Positions 6,390 to 11,671 of a stretch of DNA of 12,018 nt are shown here, piece after piece. The stretch lies in the NCBI GenBank assembly GCA_001871685.1, contig MNVK01000106.1, positions 1 to 12,018 of the forward strand. Direction: 5' to 3'. The notes beneath the pieces were generated by a model, which saw only the letters and a list, made by a program, of their open reading frames with translations, did no database searches and was not told the DNA's origin. Both the position numbers and the translations under genes were made by a program. The DNA comes from Nitrospirae bacterium CG1_02_44_142. GTDB lineage: Bacteria; Nitrospirota; Thermodesulfovibrionia; Thermodesulfovibrionales; UBA1546. Numbering within the stretch: the first letter of the stretch is position 1; each line of letters begins with the position of its first letter.

Positions 6390-6944
6390 TCATTTTAACA
6401 GTTTTCCTGCCTTTTGCCTTATCACCTTTTCAAAGTCAGGCAGTTCTCCTGGAATGATGTCTTTAATCTTTCCGTCTGCTCCAATAAAGAATGTCATCGG
6501 AAGCCCTTTGACCATGTATTTCCTGCCTACCCACCCGTGAGGGTCTGCCAGAATCAAAGGCTTGTTGACCTTCAAGGTCTCAAGGAATTCTACTGCTTTT
6601 TCTATATCTTCCTGATAACTTACAACCACAACCTTTATCTTCTTTTTTGCAAATTCATCCGCAAGGGAATTGAGTATAGGCAGTTCTCTTTTGCATGGGA
6701 TGCAGGTAGAGGAAAAGAAGTTTAGGATTATGCCCTTTAATACACCCCCCTTACTTCCCCCCTTGCCAAGGGGGGACTGAGAGGGGTGGTTTCCTTTAGC
6801 AGAAGGGGTTATATTGTCGCTTAAGTGGAAGAATTCGTTGTTTCTGTCTCTCAGGGAAAATAAGGGAGCATCCTGATTGACCTCAAGGGCAGAGGCTGTT
6901 GATACGAAGGCAAGAATAAACAGGGCTATTAAAATCTTTTTCAT
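6390..6944 (-). CDS. TlpA/ResA-like periplasmic thioredoxin-fold protein
   Basis: Thiol-disulfide oxidoreductase of 184 residues, probably exported and involved in reducing or maturing periplasmic thiols, for example in cytochrome c assembly. Seen: an N-terminal signal peptide (about residues 1-19, MKK then a hydrophobic core ending ASA), an APxFSLRD strand region, active site CIPC (Cys81, Cys84), and the cis-Pro loop KGLPMTFFI. Residues about 52-69 (HPSQSPLGKGGSKGG) come from an in-frame palindromic repeat placed just before the strand leading to the active site. The ATG has GGGAGGG about 8 nt upstream. The toxin-like gene follows 23 bp downstream on the same strand. Confidence 0.88.
   Translation of the reverse strand: MKKILIALFILAFVSTASALEVNQDAPLFSLRDRNNEFFHLSDNITPSAKGNHPSQSPLGKGGSKGGVLKGIILNFFSSTCIPCKRELPILNSLADEFAKKKIKVVVVSYQEDIEKAVEFLETLKVNKPLILADPHGWVGRKYMVKGLPMTFFIGADGKIKDIIPGELPDFEKVIRQKAGKLLK
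6742..6790. repeat. C/G-rich palindromic repeat, copy C, inside the tlpA-like gene
   Basis: The core CCCCCCTTG-C-CAAGGGGGG (6757-6775) is perfect. Outer arms ACACCCCCC and AGGGGTGGT are diverged. It encodes HPSQSPLGKGGSKGG in frame. It differs from copies A and B in its linkers, so it looks like an older or distinct subtype. Confidence 0.85.
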
Positions 6945-6964
6945 CTTAACCCTCCCATACTCCT

Positions 6965-7043
6965 GTCATTGCGAGGAGTCCCGAGCTGCTCGGGACGACG
7001 TGGCAATCTGCAGATGAGATTACTTCGCTTCGCTCGTAATGAC
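6965..7043. repeat. Intergenic stem-loop repeat of the GTCATTGCGAG family
   Basis: Terminal inverted repeats GTCATTGCGAG (6965-6975) and CTCGTAATGAC (7033-7043) match at 10 of 11 positions. Inside is TCCCGAGC-T-GCTCGGGA, an 8-bp perfect stem. Compared with the copy at 2889-2958 the two halves are in swapped order. It lies in the divergent region between the tlpA-like gene and bioB. Confidence 0.8.
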
Positions 7044-7161
7044 AAAATGAGCGCTGTTTTTTATGCTGAAAAAACAATACCTAAAGGCAGCAGGGACTGT
7101 CAAGGTAATTTTCACCTTGCCTCAAGCCAAAATAGAGCATTTCTACATTGGCGTAATGCAG

Positions 7162-7193
7162 ATGTAAACCAACAGCAGTCTTTCAGTTGACAA
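7162..7193. promoter_or_regulatory. Candidate BirA operator upstream of bioB
   Basis: ATGTAAACC (7162-7170) and AGTTGACAA (7185-7193) are separated by 14 nt. The left half matches the classical biotin-operator half-site TTGTAAACC at 8 of 9 positions and the right half matches its complement GGTTTACAA at 7 of 9. The right half contains the TTGACA that would be the -35 box of the bio promoter, so a bound biotin repressor would block RNA polymerase. No birA gene is in the window. Confidence 0.55.
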
Positions 7194-7216
7194 TTCATGC
7201 GCCTTTCCGAAAAAAT
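7187..7216 (+). promoter_or_regulatory. Candidate bioB promoter, possibly leaderless
   Basis: TTGACA at 7187-7192 is a consensus -35. The best -10 at suitable spacing is AAAAAT at 7211-7216 (18-nt spacer, 4 of 6 matches). Transcription would then start at or within 1-2 nt of the bioB ATG (7222). This fits the absence of any Shine-Dalgarno sequence before that ATG. The -10 is weak, so this is tentative. Confidence 0.4.
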
Positions 7217-7221
7217 AACCC

Positions 7222-8184
7222 ATGATTGAGGACATTAGAGACAGGGTTATAAGCGGGCGCACTATAACAAAAACTGAAGCCGCTCAAATAAGCGCACTCC
7301 CAAAAACAGAGATGTTTGACCTTTTTGCAGCAGCAAACAAAATACGGCAGACATTCAGAGGAGACTCTGTGGACCTCTGTGCAATAGTCAACGCAAAATC
7401 AGGCGCATGTCCTGAAGACTGTTCTTACTGCGCCCAGTCTTCAAGGAGCAAGACTGAAACAGCCGTTTATCCTCTCATCAATAAGAGCGCTGTGATTGAA
7501 AAGGCAAAAGAAGCGAGGGATGCGGGCGTAAAAAGATTCTGCATTGTCACAAGCGGAAGAAAGACAGGGAAAAACGAACTGAAAGAAATATGTTCAATGA
7601 TTAAAGATATAAGGAGAATCGGGCTGCTGCCGTGTTCAACGCTCGGCCTGCTTAACAAGGATGAGCTTACACTGCTAAAAGACAGCGGCCTTGAGAGATA
7701 CCACCACAACCTTGAAACATCCGAGAGATTCTTTCCTGAAATATGCAGAACCCATACATACAGCGATAAATTGAAAACCATAGACGCTGCAATAGCTGCC
7801 GGACTTTCCGTCTGCTCCGGCGGGATATTCGGGATGGGCGAGACCTGGGAAGACAGGATTGACCTGGCTTTTAAATTAAAAGAACTCGGCATAGATTCTG
7901 TTCCAATAAACTATCTTATTCCTGTTAAGGGGACGCCGCTGGGAGAACAGGACCTGCTCAATCCATTTGAAGCCCTAAAAATCGTGAGCCTTTACAGGTT
8001 CATTCTTCCGCAAAAGGAGATACGCATATGCGGGGGAAGAATGCAGGTTTTAGGCGAATTTGATTCAATGGTCTTTATGGCTGGAGCAGACTCTCTCCTT
8101 ACAGGAAATTATCTTACAACAGCAGGCAGGACCTTCAGTGACGACCGGATGCTAATAAAGAATTACGGGCTGAGGACAGGCTGA
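7222..8184 (+). CDS. bioB: Biotin synthase
   Basis: Radical SAM enzyme that inserts sulfur into dethiobiotin, the last step of biotin synthesis. It has 320 residues, a normal length. Seen: radical SAM motif Cys63-x3-Cys67-x2-Cys70 in GACPEDCSYCAQ; FCIVTSG, LPCSTLG and VCSGGIFGMGE carrying the Cys ligands of the second Fe-S cluster; YHHNLETS; and EIRICGGR with the conserved Arg. An in-frame stop at 7216-7218 prevents any upstream extension, and there is no Shine-Dalgarno sequence. bioW begins 1 nt after the stop, so the two form an operon. The genes for the intermediate steps (bioF, bioA, bioD) are not in the window. Confidence 0.97.
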   Translation: MIEDIRDRVISGRTITKTEAAQISALPKTEMFDLFAAANKIRQTFRGDSVDLCAIVNAKSGACPEDCSYCAQSSRSKTETAVYPLINKSAVIEKAKEARDAGVKRFCIVTSGRKTGKNELKEICSMIKDIRRIGLLPCSTLGLLNKDELTLLKDSGLERYHHNLETSERFFPEICRTHTYSDKLKTIDAAIAAGLSVCSGGIFGMGETWEDRIDLAFKLKELGIDSVPINYLIPVKGTPLGEQDLLNPFEALKIVSLYRFILPQKEIRICGGRMQVLGEFDSMVFMAGADSLLTGNYLTTAGRTFSDDRMLIKNYGLRTG

Positions 8185-8185
8185 G

Positions 8186-8968
8186 ATGTGGAGCATTCGC
8201 ATGAGGGCGTCAAAAAAGTCAGGGGTCAGGGATCAGGGGTCAGGGGTTAGGCAAAGACAGAGAGAAATACATATTTCTGGCGCTGAAGGGATATACGATG
8301 AATCAGAAATACGAAAAGCCTGTGAGAGCTATATCAAAAGGGCTTTGACCCATTCCAGAGGCAAGCCAGACGAGATTATAATCACAATTGAAAAAATAAG
8401 ACAGAAGCCGAAAACAATTTCATTACTGCCTGTTGCAACTCTTAAATGCAGCTCTCCTGAGAAAGCAAGGGAAATCATAACACAGAAATTGAAATCTCTT
8501 GACATTTCAAAAAAAGCCATTGACAAGGGGTTCGCTGTTCTGAATTCAAAAAAGACAATGCGGGGCGCATCGCTAATACTCCTGAAATCAGGAAGACGCA
8601 TTGAACCCGACAAGGAAAGAGGAGTGAGAGTCTCAAGAATGGGAATTGAGAAGTCAGCCGAGAAAAAACTGTCAGAAAAACTGTCAGGAGCAAAGATAAA
8701 TACAACCCGCCTGAGGCGGGTGAAAGAGGCCTTAGTTCTTGCATCAAAGGCGGCGTCATGCCGTGATATTATCGCAGAGGTCTGCATCTCCGACGACCCT
8801 GATTATACTACCGGCTACATCGCATCAAAGGAATCCGGATATCTGAGGATACCGAATATCAAGAGAGAAAAAGAAATGCACGGAGGCAGGGTATTCTTTA
8901 TCAGGGAAACTGCTGATATTGCCGGATTAATCTCTTACCTGGAAAGAAAACCTGTTATCGTTATATAA
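8186..8968 (+). CDS. bioW: 6-carboxyhexanoate-CoA ligase (pimeloyl-CoA synthetase)
   Basis: Activates pimelate to pimeloyl-CoA with ATP and CoA, the entry step to biotin in the BioW route. It has 260 residues, close to Bacillus BioW. Seen and shared with Bacillus subtilis BioW as recalled: an N-terminal WSIRMRAS, HISGAEGI, LTHSRGKPDE, ERGVRVSRM, RVKEALVLASKAA, SDDPDYTTGYIASKESGYLRIPNIK, and GGRVFFI. Residues about 11-22 (GVRDQGSGVRQ) are encoded by a heptamer repeat array and fall in a loop of variable length between the first two conserved blocks. The ATG at 8186 is 1 nt after the bioB stop, consistent with coupled translation. Confidence 0.95.
   Translation: MWSIRMRASKKSGVRDQGSGVRQRQREIHISGAEGIYDESEIRKACESYIKRALTHSRGKPDEIIITIEKIRQKPKTISLLPVATLKCSSPEKAREIITQKLKSLDISKKAIDKGFAVLNSKKTMRGASLILLKSGRRIEPDKERGVRVSRMGIEKSAEKKLSEKLSGAKINTTRLRRVKEALVLASKAASCRDIIAEVCISDDPDYTTGYIASKESGYLRIPNIKREKEMHGGRVFFIRETADIAGLISYLERKPVIVI
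8217..8251. repeat. Degenerate heptanucleotide array inside bioW
   Basis: Five 7-bp units in register: AGTCAGG, GGTCAGG, GATCAGG, GGTCAGG, GGTTAGG. The total of 35 bp is not a multiple of three, yet the bioW frame is open and conserved on both sides. It therefore either replaced bases or was compensated by neighbouring changes. It encodes a short hydrophilic loop. Confidence 0.8.
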
Positions 8969-9015
8969 TCAGTAAAAAAATAGCGGATGGAAACAAAAAA
9001 ACCTCGCAGATACAG

Positions 9016-10098
9016 ATGAAGCAAACTATATTCCTTATAGGCAATCCCGCAGCAGGCAGGAATGCTCTGAGGAAAATCAATGAAGCTGCGGCAATCATTA
9101 AAAACAGAGGACACGATGTCCGTCTGCTGCTGACCGAAAAAAGAGGAGATGCTGAGTCATTTGCAAGGCAGATTAGTTGGCAGTCAACAGTCGAGAGCCA
9201 CCCCCCCACTGTCCCCCCCTTACTAAGGGGGGGATTGAAAGGGGGGTATTCAAACTCCGAACTTCTAATCATCGCGGCTGGCGGTGATGGAACATACAAT
9301 GAGGTAATTAACGGCATTGCACGCACTGATATACCAATGGCAATACTCCCGCTCGGAACAACAAATGTCCTTGCTAAGGAACTCAACATATCCGAAGATG
9401 TAGAGAAGGCTGTTGATATTGCCCTGAATGGCAAAATACATACTGTCTGCCTTGGGAAAATAATTCTATCAGAATACAGGATACAAGATACAGGATACAA
9501 GATACACCCCCCTCTGTCCCCCCTTAATAAGGGGGGAATTAAAGGGGGGTCATCATGCATCTCGGAATCGAGTCGTACCGACATGCATCTTACATCTGAA
9601 GATTCCTCGCTTATCACTCGCTACTTTCTTCTGATGGCTGGAATCGGCTATGACGGCGAAACAGTTTATGGAATAAAGAACCGCCTTAAAAAATATTCAG
9701 GAAAAGGAGCCTATATCTTGAGCGGGCTAAAGACACTGCTTGGATGGGCGCCTGATAAATTAACCTTCACCATGAACGGCAAATCCTGCAAAGGATATTC
9801 TGCAATAATCTGCAAGACGTCAAAATATGGAGGAAATTTCAGAATTGCGCCTGACGCAAATATAAAGAACGCCAATTTTTATGCCTTCATTATGCACGGT
9901 AAAAACCGGCTGGACATTTTCAGATACGCCTTAGGGATATTCACAAAAAGACACCTGAAATTTAGGGATATAACATATCAGCAGATAAAAAATATAGATA
10001 TTGAGGGCAATGCGCGCATACAGATAGACGGTGATTATTTCGGCCAGGCTCCTGCAAGGATTGAGATTGCGCCTGATGCGCTGAGACTGGTATATTAA
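9016..10098 (+). CDS. YegS/DgkB-like lipid (diacylglycerol-type) kinase with repeat-derived inserts
   Basis: Member of the diacylglycerol/sphingosine kinase catalytic family, which phosphorylates membrane lipids at the cytoplasmic face. Seen: N-terminal NPAAGR, the GGDGT nucleotide-binding motif (residues 89-93) followed by NEVING, LPLGTTNVLA (111-120), and GIGYDGE (209-215). It has 360 residues against about 300 for the family; the excess matches two insertions, about 54-80 and about 153-203. Each insert consists of a heptamer array followed by a C/G-rich palindrome, and the second also contains a short direct repeat. Neither disrupts a motif. It follows bioW by 47 bp with only a weak Shine-Dalgarno sequence and converges on the HAMP gene 8 bp away. 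The exact lipid substrate is unknown. Confidence 0.9.
   Translation: MKQTIFLIGNPAAGRNALRKINEAAAIIKNRGHDVRLLLTEKRGDAESFARQISWQSTVESHPPTVPPLLRGGLKGGYSNSELLIIAAGGDGTYNEVINGIARTDIPMAILPLGTTNVLAKELNISEDVEKAVDIALNGKIHTVCLGKIILSEYRIQDTGYKIHPPLSPLNKGGIKGGSSCISESSRTDMHLTSEDSSLITRYFLLMAGIGYDGETVYGIKNRLKKYSGKGAYILSGLKTLLGWAPDKLTFTMNGKSCKGYSAIICKTSKYGGNFRIAPDANIKNANFYAFIMHGKNRLDIFRYALGIFTKRHLKFRDITYQQIKNIDIEGNARIQIDGDYFGQAPARIEIAPDALRLVY
9177..9197. repeat. Short heptamer array before palindrome D
   Basis: Three degenerate 7-bp units: TTGGCAG, TCAACAG, TCGAGAG. They directly abut palindrome D. It is weaker than the other arrays and would not be called alone, but the same arrangement recurs at 9471-9550. 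Confidence 0.5.
9198..9247. repeat. C/G-rich palindromic repeat, copy D, inside the lipid kinase gene
   Basis: Perfect inner arms of 10 bp, CCCCCCCTTA (9213-9222) and TAAGGGGGGG (9224-9233), around one central C. Outer arms are CCACCCCCCC and a G6-T run. It encodes HPPTVPPLLRGGLKGG. Its centre falls at codon position 1, unlike the other four copies, whose centre is at codon position 2. Confidence 0.88.
9471..9505. repeat. Heptanucleotide array before palindrome E
   Basis: Five 7-bp units in register: AGAATAC, AGGATAC, AAGATAC, AGGATAC, AAGATAC. The last two pairs form an exact 14-bp duplication. The array runs straight into palindrome E at 9506 and encodes EYRIQDTGYKI within the kinase. Confidence 0.85.
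9506..9550. repeat. C/G-rich palindromic repeat, copy E, inside the lipid kinase gene
   Basis: Perfect inner arms CCCCCCTTA (9518-9526) and TAAGGGGGG (9528-9536) around one A. Outer arms are ACCCCCC and GGGGGGT. It encodes HPPLSPLNKGGIKGG. Confidence 0.9.
9554..9590. repeat. Short direct repeat with two small hairpins after palindrome E
   Basis: CATGCATCT occurs at 9554-9562 and again at 9582-9590. Between and overlapping them lie CTCG-GAAT-CGAG (9561-9572) and GTCG-TAC-CGAC (9572-9582). The stretch belongs to the second kinase insert and has no counterpart in the conserved protein, so it is probably a further repeat-derived piece. Confidence 0.5.
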
Positions 10099-10106
10099 AC
10101 GTCGGC

Positions 10107-10655
10107 TTATACTTTGCCGCTTCCTTTCCTCATTAATAAGGATTCCACCTTATCATGAAACGAAAGAAGGGCTTCTCTCAGTTTTTCCTTTGAAACATTC
10201 TCTTTCTCAACAAGAGCCATAACACGGAGCAGCCCGGAATCAACAGTTTTACGAAAACCTTCCTTATCAAAACATTTATTCTCAAGCTCGTCCAGCATCC
10301 TGTTCACTTCTAAAACAAACGACCTGACATAGAAGTCATCGCTGTTGCGTACAGAAAGCCGTCTGTTATAATTGCCTGCCAATACGAGTTTCATCTCCAT
10401 CTTTAATCTCTCAAACGGGCCGATAAACCTGTGCGTGAAAAACAATGCCAATACAATAACAATAATCACATAGCCCAAAAACACGGCTATGAAAGAAAAA
10501 ACTCCGTGCTCCATCCTCGCGCTAAGCTCTTTGGCCGCATATGTAAAGATGATTCCGGCAAGAAGCGACCAGATAACTATGAGCGAAATTGAAAGGCGCA
10601 GTTCTTTCGCCATAAAAAATCTCTGTTTAATATTTTTAGCCCTCTTCTTAACCAT
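10107..10655 (-). CDS. Small membrane protein with HAMP domain
   Basis: Protein of 182 residues with a basic N-terminus (MVKKRAKNIKQRF), two transmembrane segments (LSISLIVIWSLLAGIIFTY and a longer one beginning GVFSFIAVFLGYVIIVIV), then a HAMP-like region starting IGPFERLKMEMKLVLAGNY, and a short helical tail. No methyl-accepting or kinase domain follows, so it is a stand-alone HAMP protein of unknown partner. The ATG at 10655 was chosen because sequence further upstream in frame runs into a repeat element and encodes repeat-derived residues; ATG 10613 (MAKELRL) is an alternative start. Shine-Dalgarno sequences are weak for both. It is convergent with the lipid kinase gene and divergent from the nuclease gene. 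Confidence 0.8.
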   Translation of the reverse strand: MVKKRAKNIKQRFFMAKELRLSISLIVIWSLLAGIIFTYAAKELSARMEHGVFSFIAVFLGYVIIVIVLALFFTHRFIGPFERLKMEMKLVLAGNYNRRLSVRNSDDFYVRSFVLEVNRMLDELENKCFDKEGFRKTVDSGLLRVMALVEKENVSKEKLREALLSFHDKVESLLMRKGSGKV

Positions 10656-10707
10656 TAGATGTATTTTATCACTAAACAGGCTGACATTATCAAGAATTAT
10701 TCTTTTA

Positions 10708-10892
10708 CCGAAAAATAGAGATAGAAAGTTGTCATTGCGAGTGAAACGAAGCCGGGGTCCCCAAAAAGTCAAAGACTTTTTGGGGTGAAGGTCAATCCCG
10801 CCTTTTGCAATGAGATTGCCACGCCCCGAGCTGCTCGGGACTCGCAATGACAGGTAATTCAAAGCGTTTATAGTTCTATCTCTATTTTTCGG
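10708..10892. mobile_element. MITE-like element with 19-bp inverted ends and 6-bp flanking direct repeat
   Basis: Perfect 19-bp terminal inverted repeats: CCGAAAAATAGAGATAGAA (10708-10726) and its exact complement at 10874-10892. The hexamer CTTTTA lies immediately outside both ends (10702-10707 and 10893-10898), as expected of a target-site duplication. The 185-bp interior encodes nothing. It holds nested hairpins: GTCATTGCGAG (10731-10741) with CTCGCAATGAC (10841-10851), CCCGAGC-T-GCTCGGG, and a 27-bp perfect hairpin. This fits a non-autonomous transposable element moved by a transposase not present here. It separates the divergent HAMP and nuclease genes. Confidence 0.75.
10759..10785. repeat. 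Perfect 12-bp-stem hairpin inside the MITE-like element
   Basis: CCCCAAAAAGTC (10759-10770), loop AAA, GACTTTTTGGGG (10774-10785). There is no following T-run, so it does not look like an intrinsic terminator in either direction. It interrupts a GTCATTGCGAG-family repeat and may be a separate nested unit. Confidence 0.7.
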
Positions 10893-10913
10893 CTTTTAAT
10901 CCCATCTATGCCT

Positions 10914-10919
10914 TATAAT
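10914..10919 (+). promoter_or_regulatory. Consensus -10 box for the nuclease gene, possibly leaderless
   Basis: TATAAT at 10914-10919 is a perfect -10. A start 7 nt after its last base is exactly the A of the nuclease ATG at 10926. No Shine-Dalgarno sequence precedes that ATG and an in-frame TAA lies at 10920-10922, so a leaderless mRNA is plausible. No good -35 is seen at 16-18 nt; that position is only 5 bp or less from, or inside, the right end of the MITE-like element. Confidence 0.45.
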
Positions 10920-10925
10920 TAATAC

Positions 10926-11507
10926 ATGCACAGAAGATGTCTGAAGACAAGCGCGCTATGCACAATATTAATTGCAATACTGCTTCACAGTCTTTGCATT
11001 ACCGGCAGTTCCTCTGCATCCGGCGAGCAACGGCATGTCAGGGTTAGCAGAGTGCGCGACGGCGATACTGTAAGCATAATTCTAAACGGCAGGAAGGAAA
11101 AGGTAAGATTGATAGGCATGGATGCTCCGGAAATCAAACAAAGGCCGTGGGGGACAAGGGCAAAAAAACATCTTGAAAAAATGCTGATGGCGTCTAACCG
11201 AAAAGTCATCCTTGAATTTGATGTGGAAAGAAGGGACAAATACGGCCGCCTCTTATGTTACATATTCACTCCTGACGGAAAGATGCTGAACATTCAAATG
11301 GTCCAGGACGGCTATGCGGCGCTGCTGACTATCCCGCCAAATATCAAATATGTTGATGAATTGAGAATGGCGGAAAATGAGGCAAGACAACATAGACGGG
11401 GAATATGGAATAGCAAAGGGCTTAAAGAAAGTCCTCGTGATTACAGGAAAAAACACCCATACCGGGGAACCCCGTCAGAAACTCACACGGGGCATTCTGC
11501 CTTCTAA
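10926..11507 (+). CDS. Secreted staphylococcal-nuclease-like (thermonuclease) protein
   Basis: Ca2+-dependent phosphodiesterase family, expected to cleave DNA and RNA outside the cytoplasm. It has 193 residues. Seen: a signal-peptide-like N-terminus (CTILIAILLHSLCITG), then RDGDT (Asp47), VRLIG (Arg61), MDAPE (Asp66, Glu69) and DKYGRL (Arg108). Asp47, Arg61, Asp66 and Glu69 have the same spacing as Asp21, Arg35, Asp40 and Glu43 of staphylococcal nuclease, and Arg108 corresponds to Arg87, so the active site is complete. GYAALLTIPPN and RGIWN are also family-typical. Cys24 follows LHSL, but no clear lipobox is formed. The low-complexity tail after residue 165 is not conserved. No upstream start is possible in frame. 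Confidence 0.9.
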   Translation: MHRRCLKTSALCTILIAILLHSLCITGSSSASGEQRHVRVSRVRDGDTVSIILNGRKEKVRLIGMDAPEIKQRPWGTRAKKHLEKMLMASNRKVILEFDVERRDKYGRLLCYIFTPDGKMLNIQMVQDGYAALLTIPPNIKYVDELRMAENEARQHRRGIWNSKGLKESPRDYRKKHPYRGTPSETHTGHSAF

Positions 11508-11573
11508 CAGGGTAAATGCCGCCGATGCCGCCGCTTGCTTCCATAACCGCCGCGCAGGCCCCGTAAAAAATTC

Positions 11574-11603
11574 TTGACAGCCGCCGCCGTTATATGATAT
11601 ATA
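11574..11603 (+). promoter_or_regulatory. Candidate arsR promoter
   Basis: TTGACA at 11574-11579 and TATATA at 11598-11603 with an 18-nt spacer. This would give a leader of about 105 nt before arsR. The -10 overlaps inverted repeat I. A second TATAAT at 11636-11641 lacks a good -35 but could be used instead. Confidence 0.45.
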
Positions 11604-11620
11604 TAAAATATAGTTTATAT
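11601..11620. promoter_or_regulatory. Inverted repeat I upstream of arsR, candidate operator
   Basis: ATATAAA (11601-11607), 6 nt, TTTATAT (11614-11620). It shares the core ATAAA-N6-TTTAT with inverted repeat II and overlaps the candidate -10 box. Being very AT-rich, it could be fortuitous taken alone. Confidence 0.4.
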
Positions 11621-11671
11621 GAATTAACAAGATAATATAATTTCTTAGCATAATAATGAATATATTGTTAC

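Noticed and set aside
7081..7182. 33-codon minus-strand open frame (..NVEMLYFGLRQGENYLDS..) between the tlpA-like gene and bioB
   Set aside because: It looks faintly protein-like and might be a gene remnant, but it has no start with a Shine-Dalgarno sequence and no family I recognise; not enough to call. A small CAAGGT-N7-ACCTTG dyad (7101-7119) lies in the same stretch.
8961..9617. Long minus-strand open frame opposite the lipid kinase gene
   Set aside because: Its openness and its PPLIPPLL-RGDRGG-like residues come from the C/G palindromes, which are stop-free on both strands. The plus strand has clear kinase motifs.
10656..10862. N-terminal extension of the HAMP gene to an ATG at 10862
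   Set aside because: The extra 69 residues are mostly a translation of the MITE-like element; the basic MVKKRAKN start at 10655 gives a normal membrane protein.
11377..11577. Alternative frame continuing past the nuclease stop, suggesting a C-terminal frameshift
   Set aside because: The nuclease family ends near RGIWN/ESPRDYRKKHP, which is already included; the extra frame has no conserved sequence.
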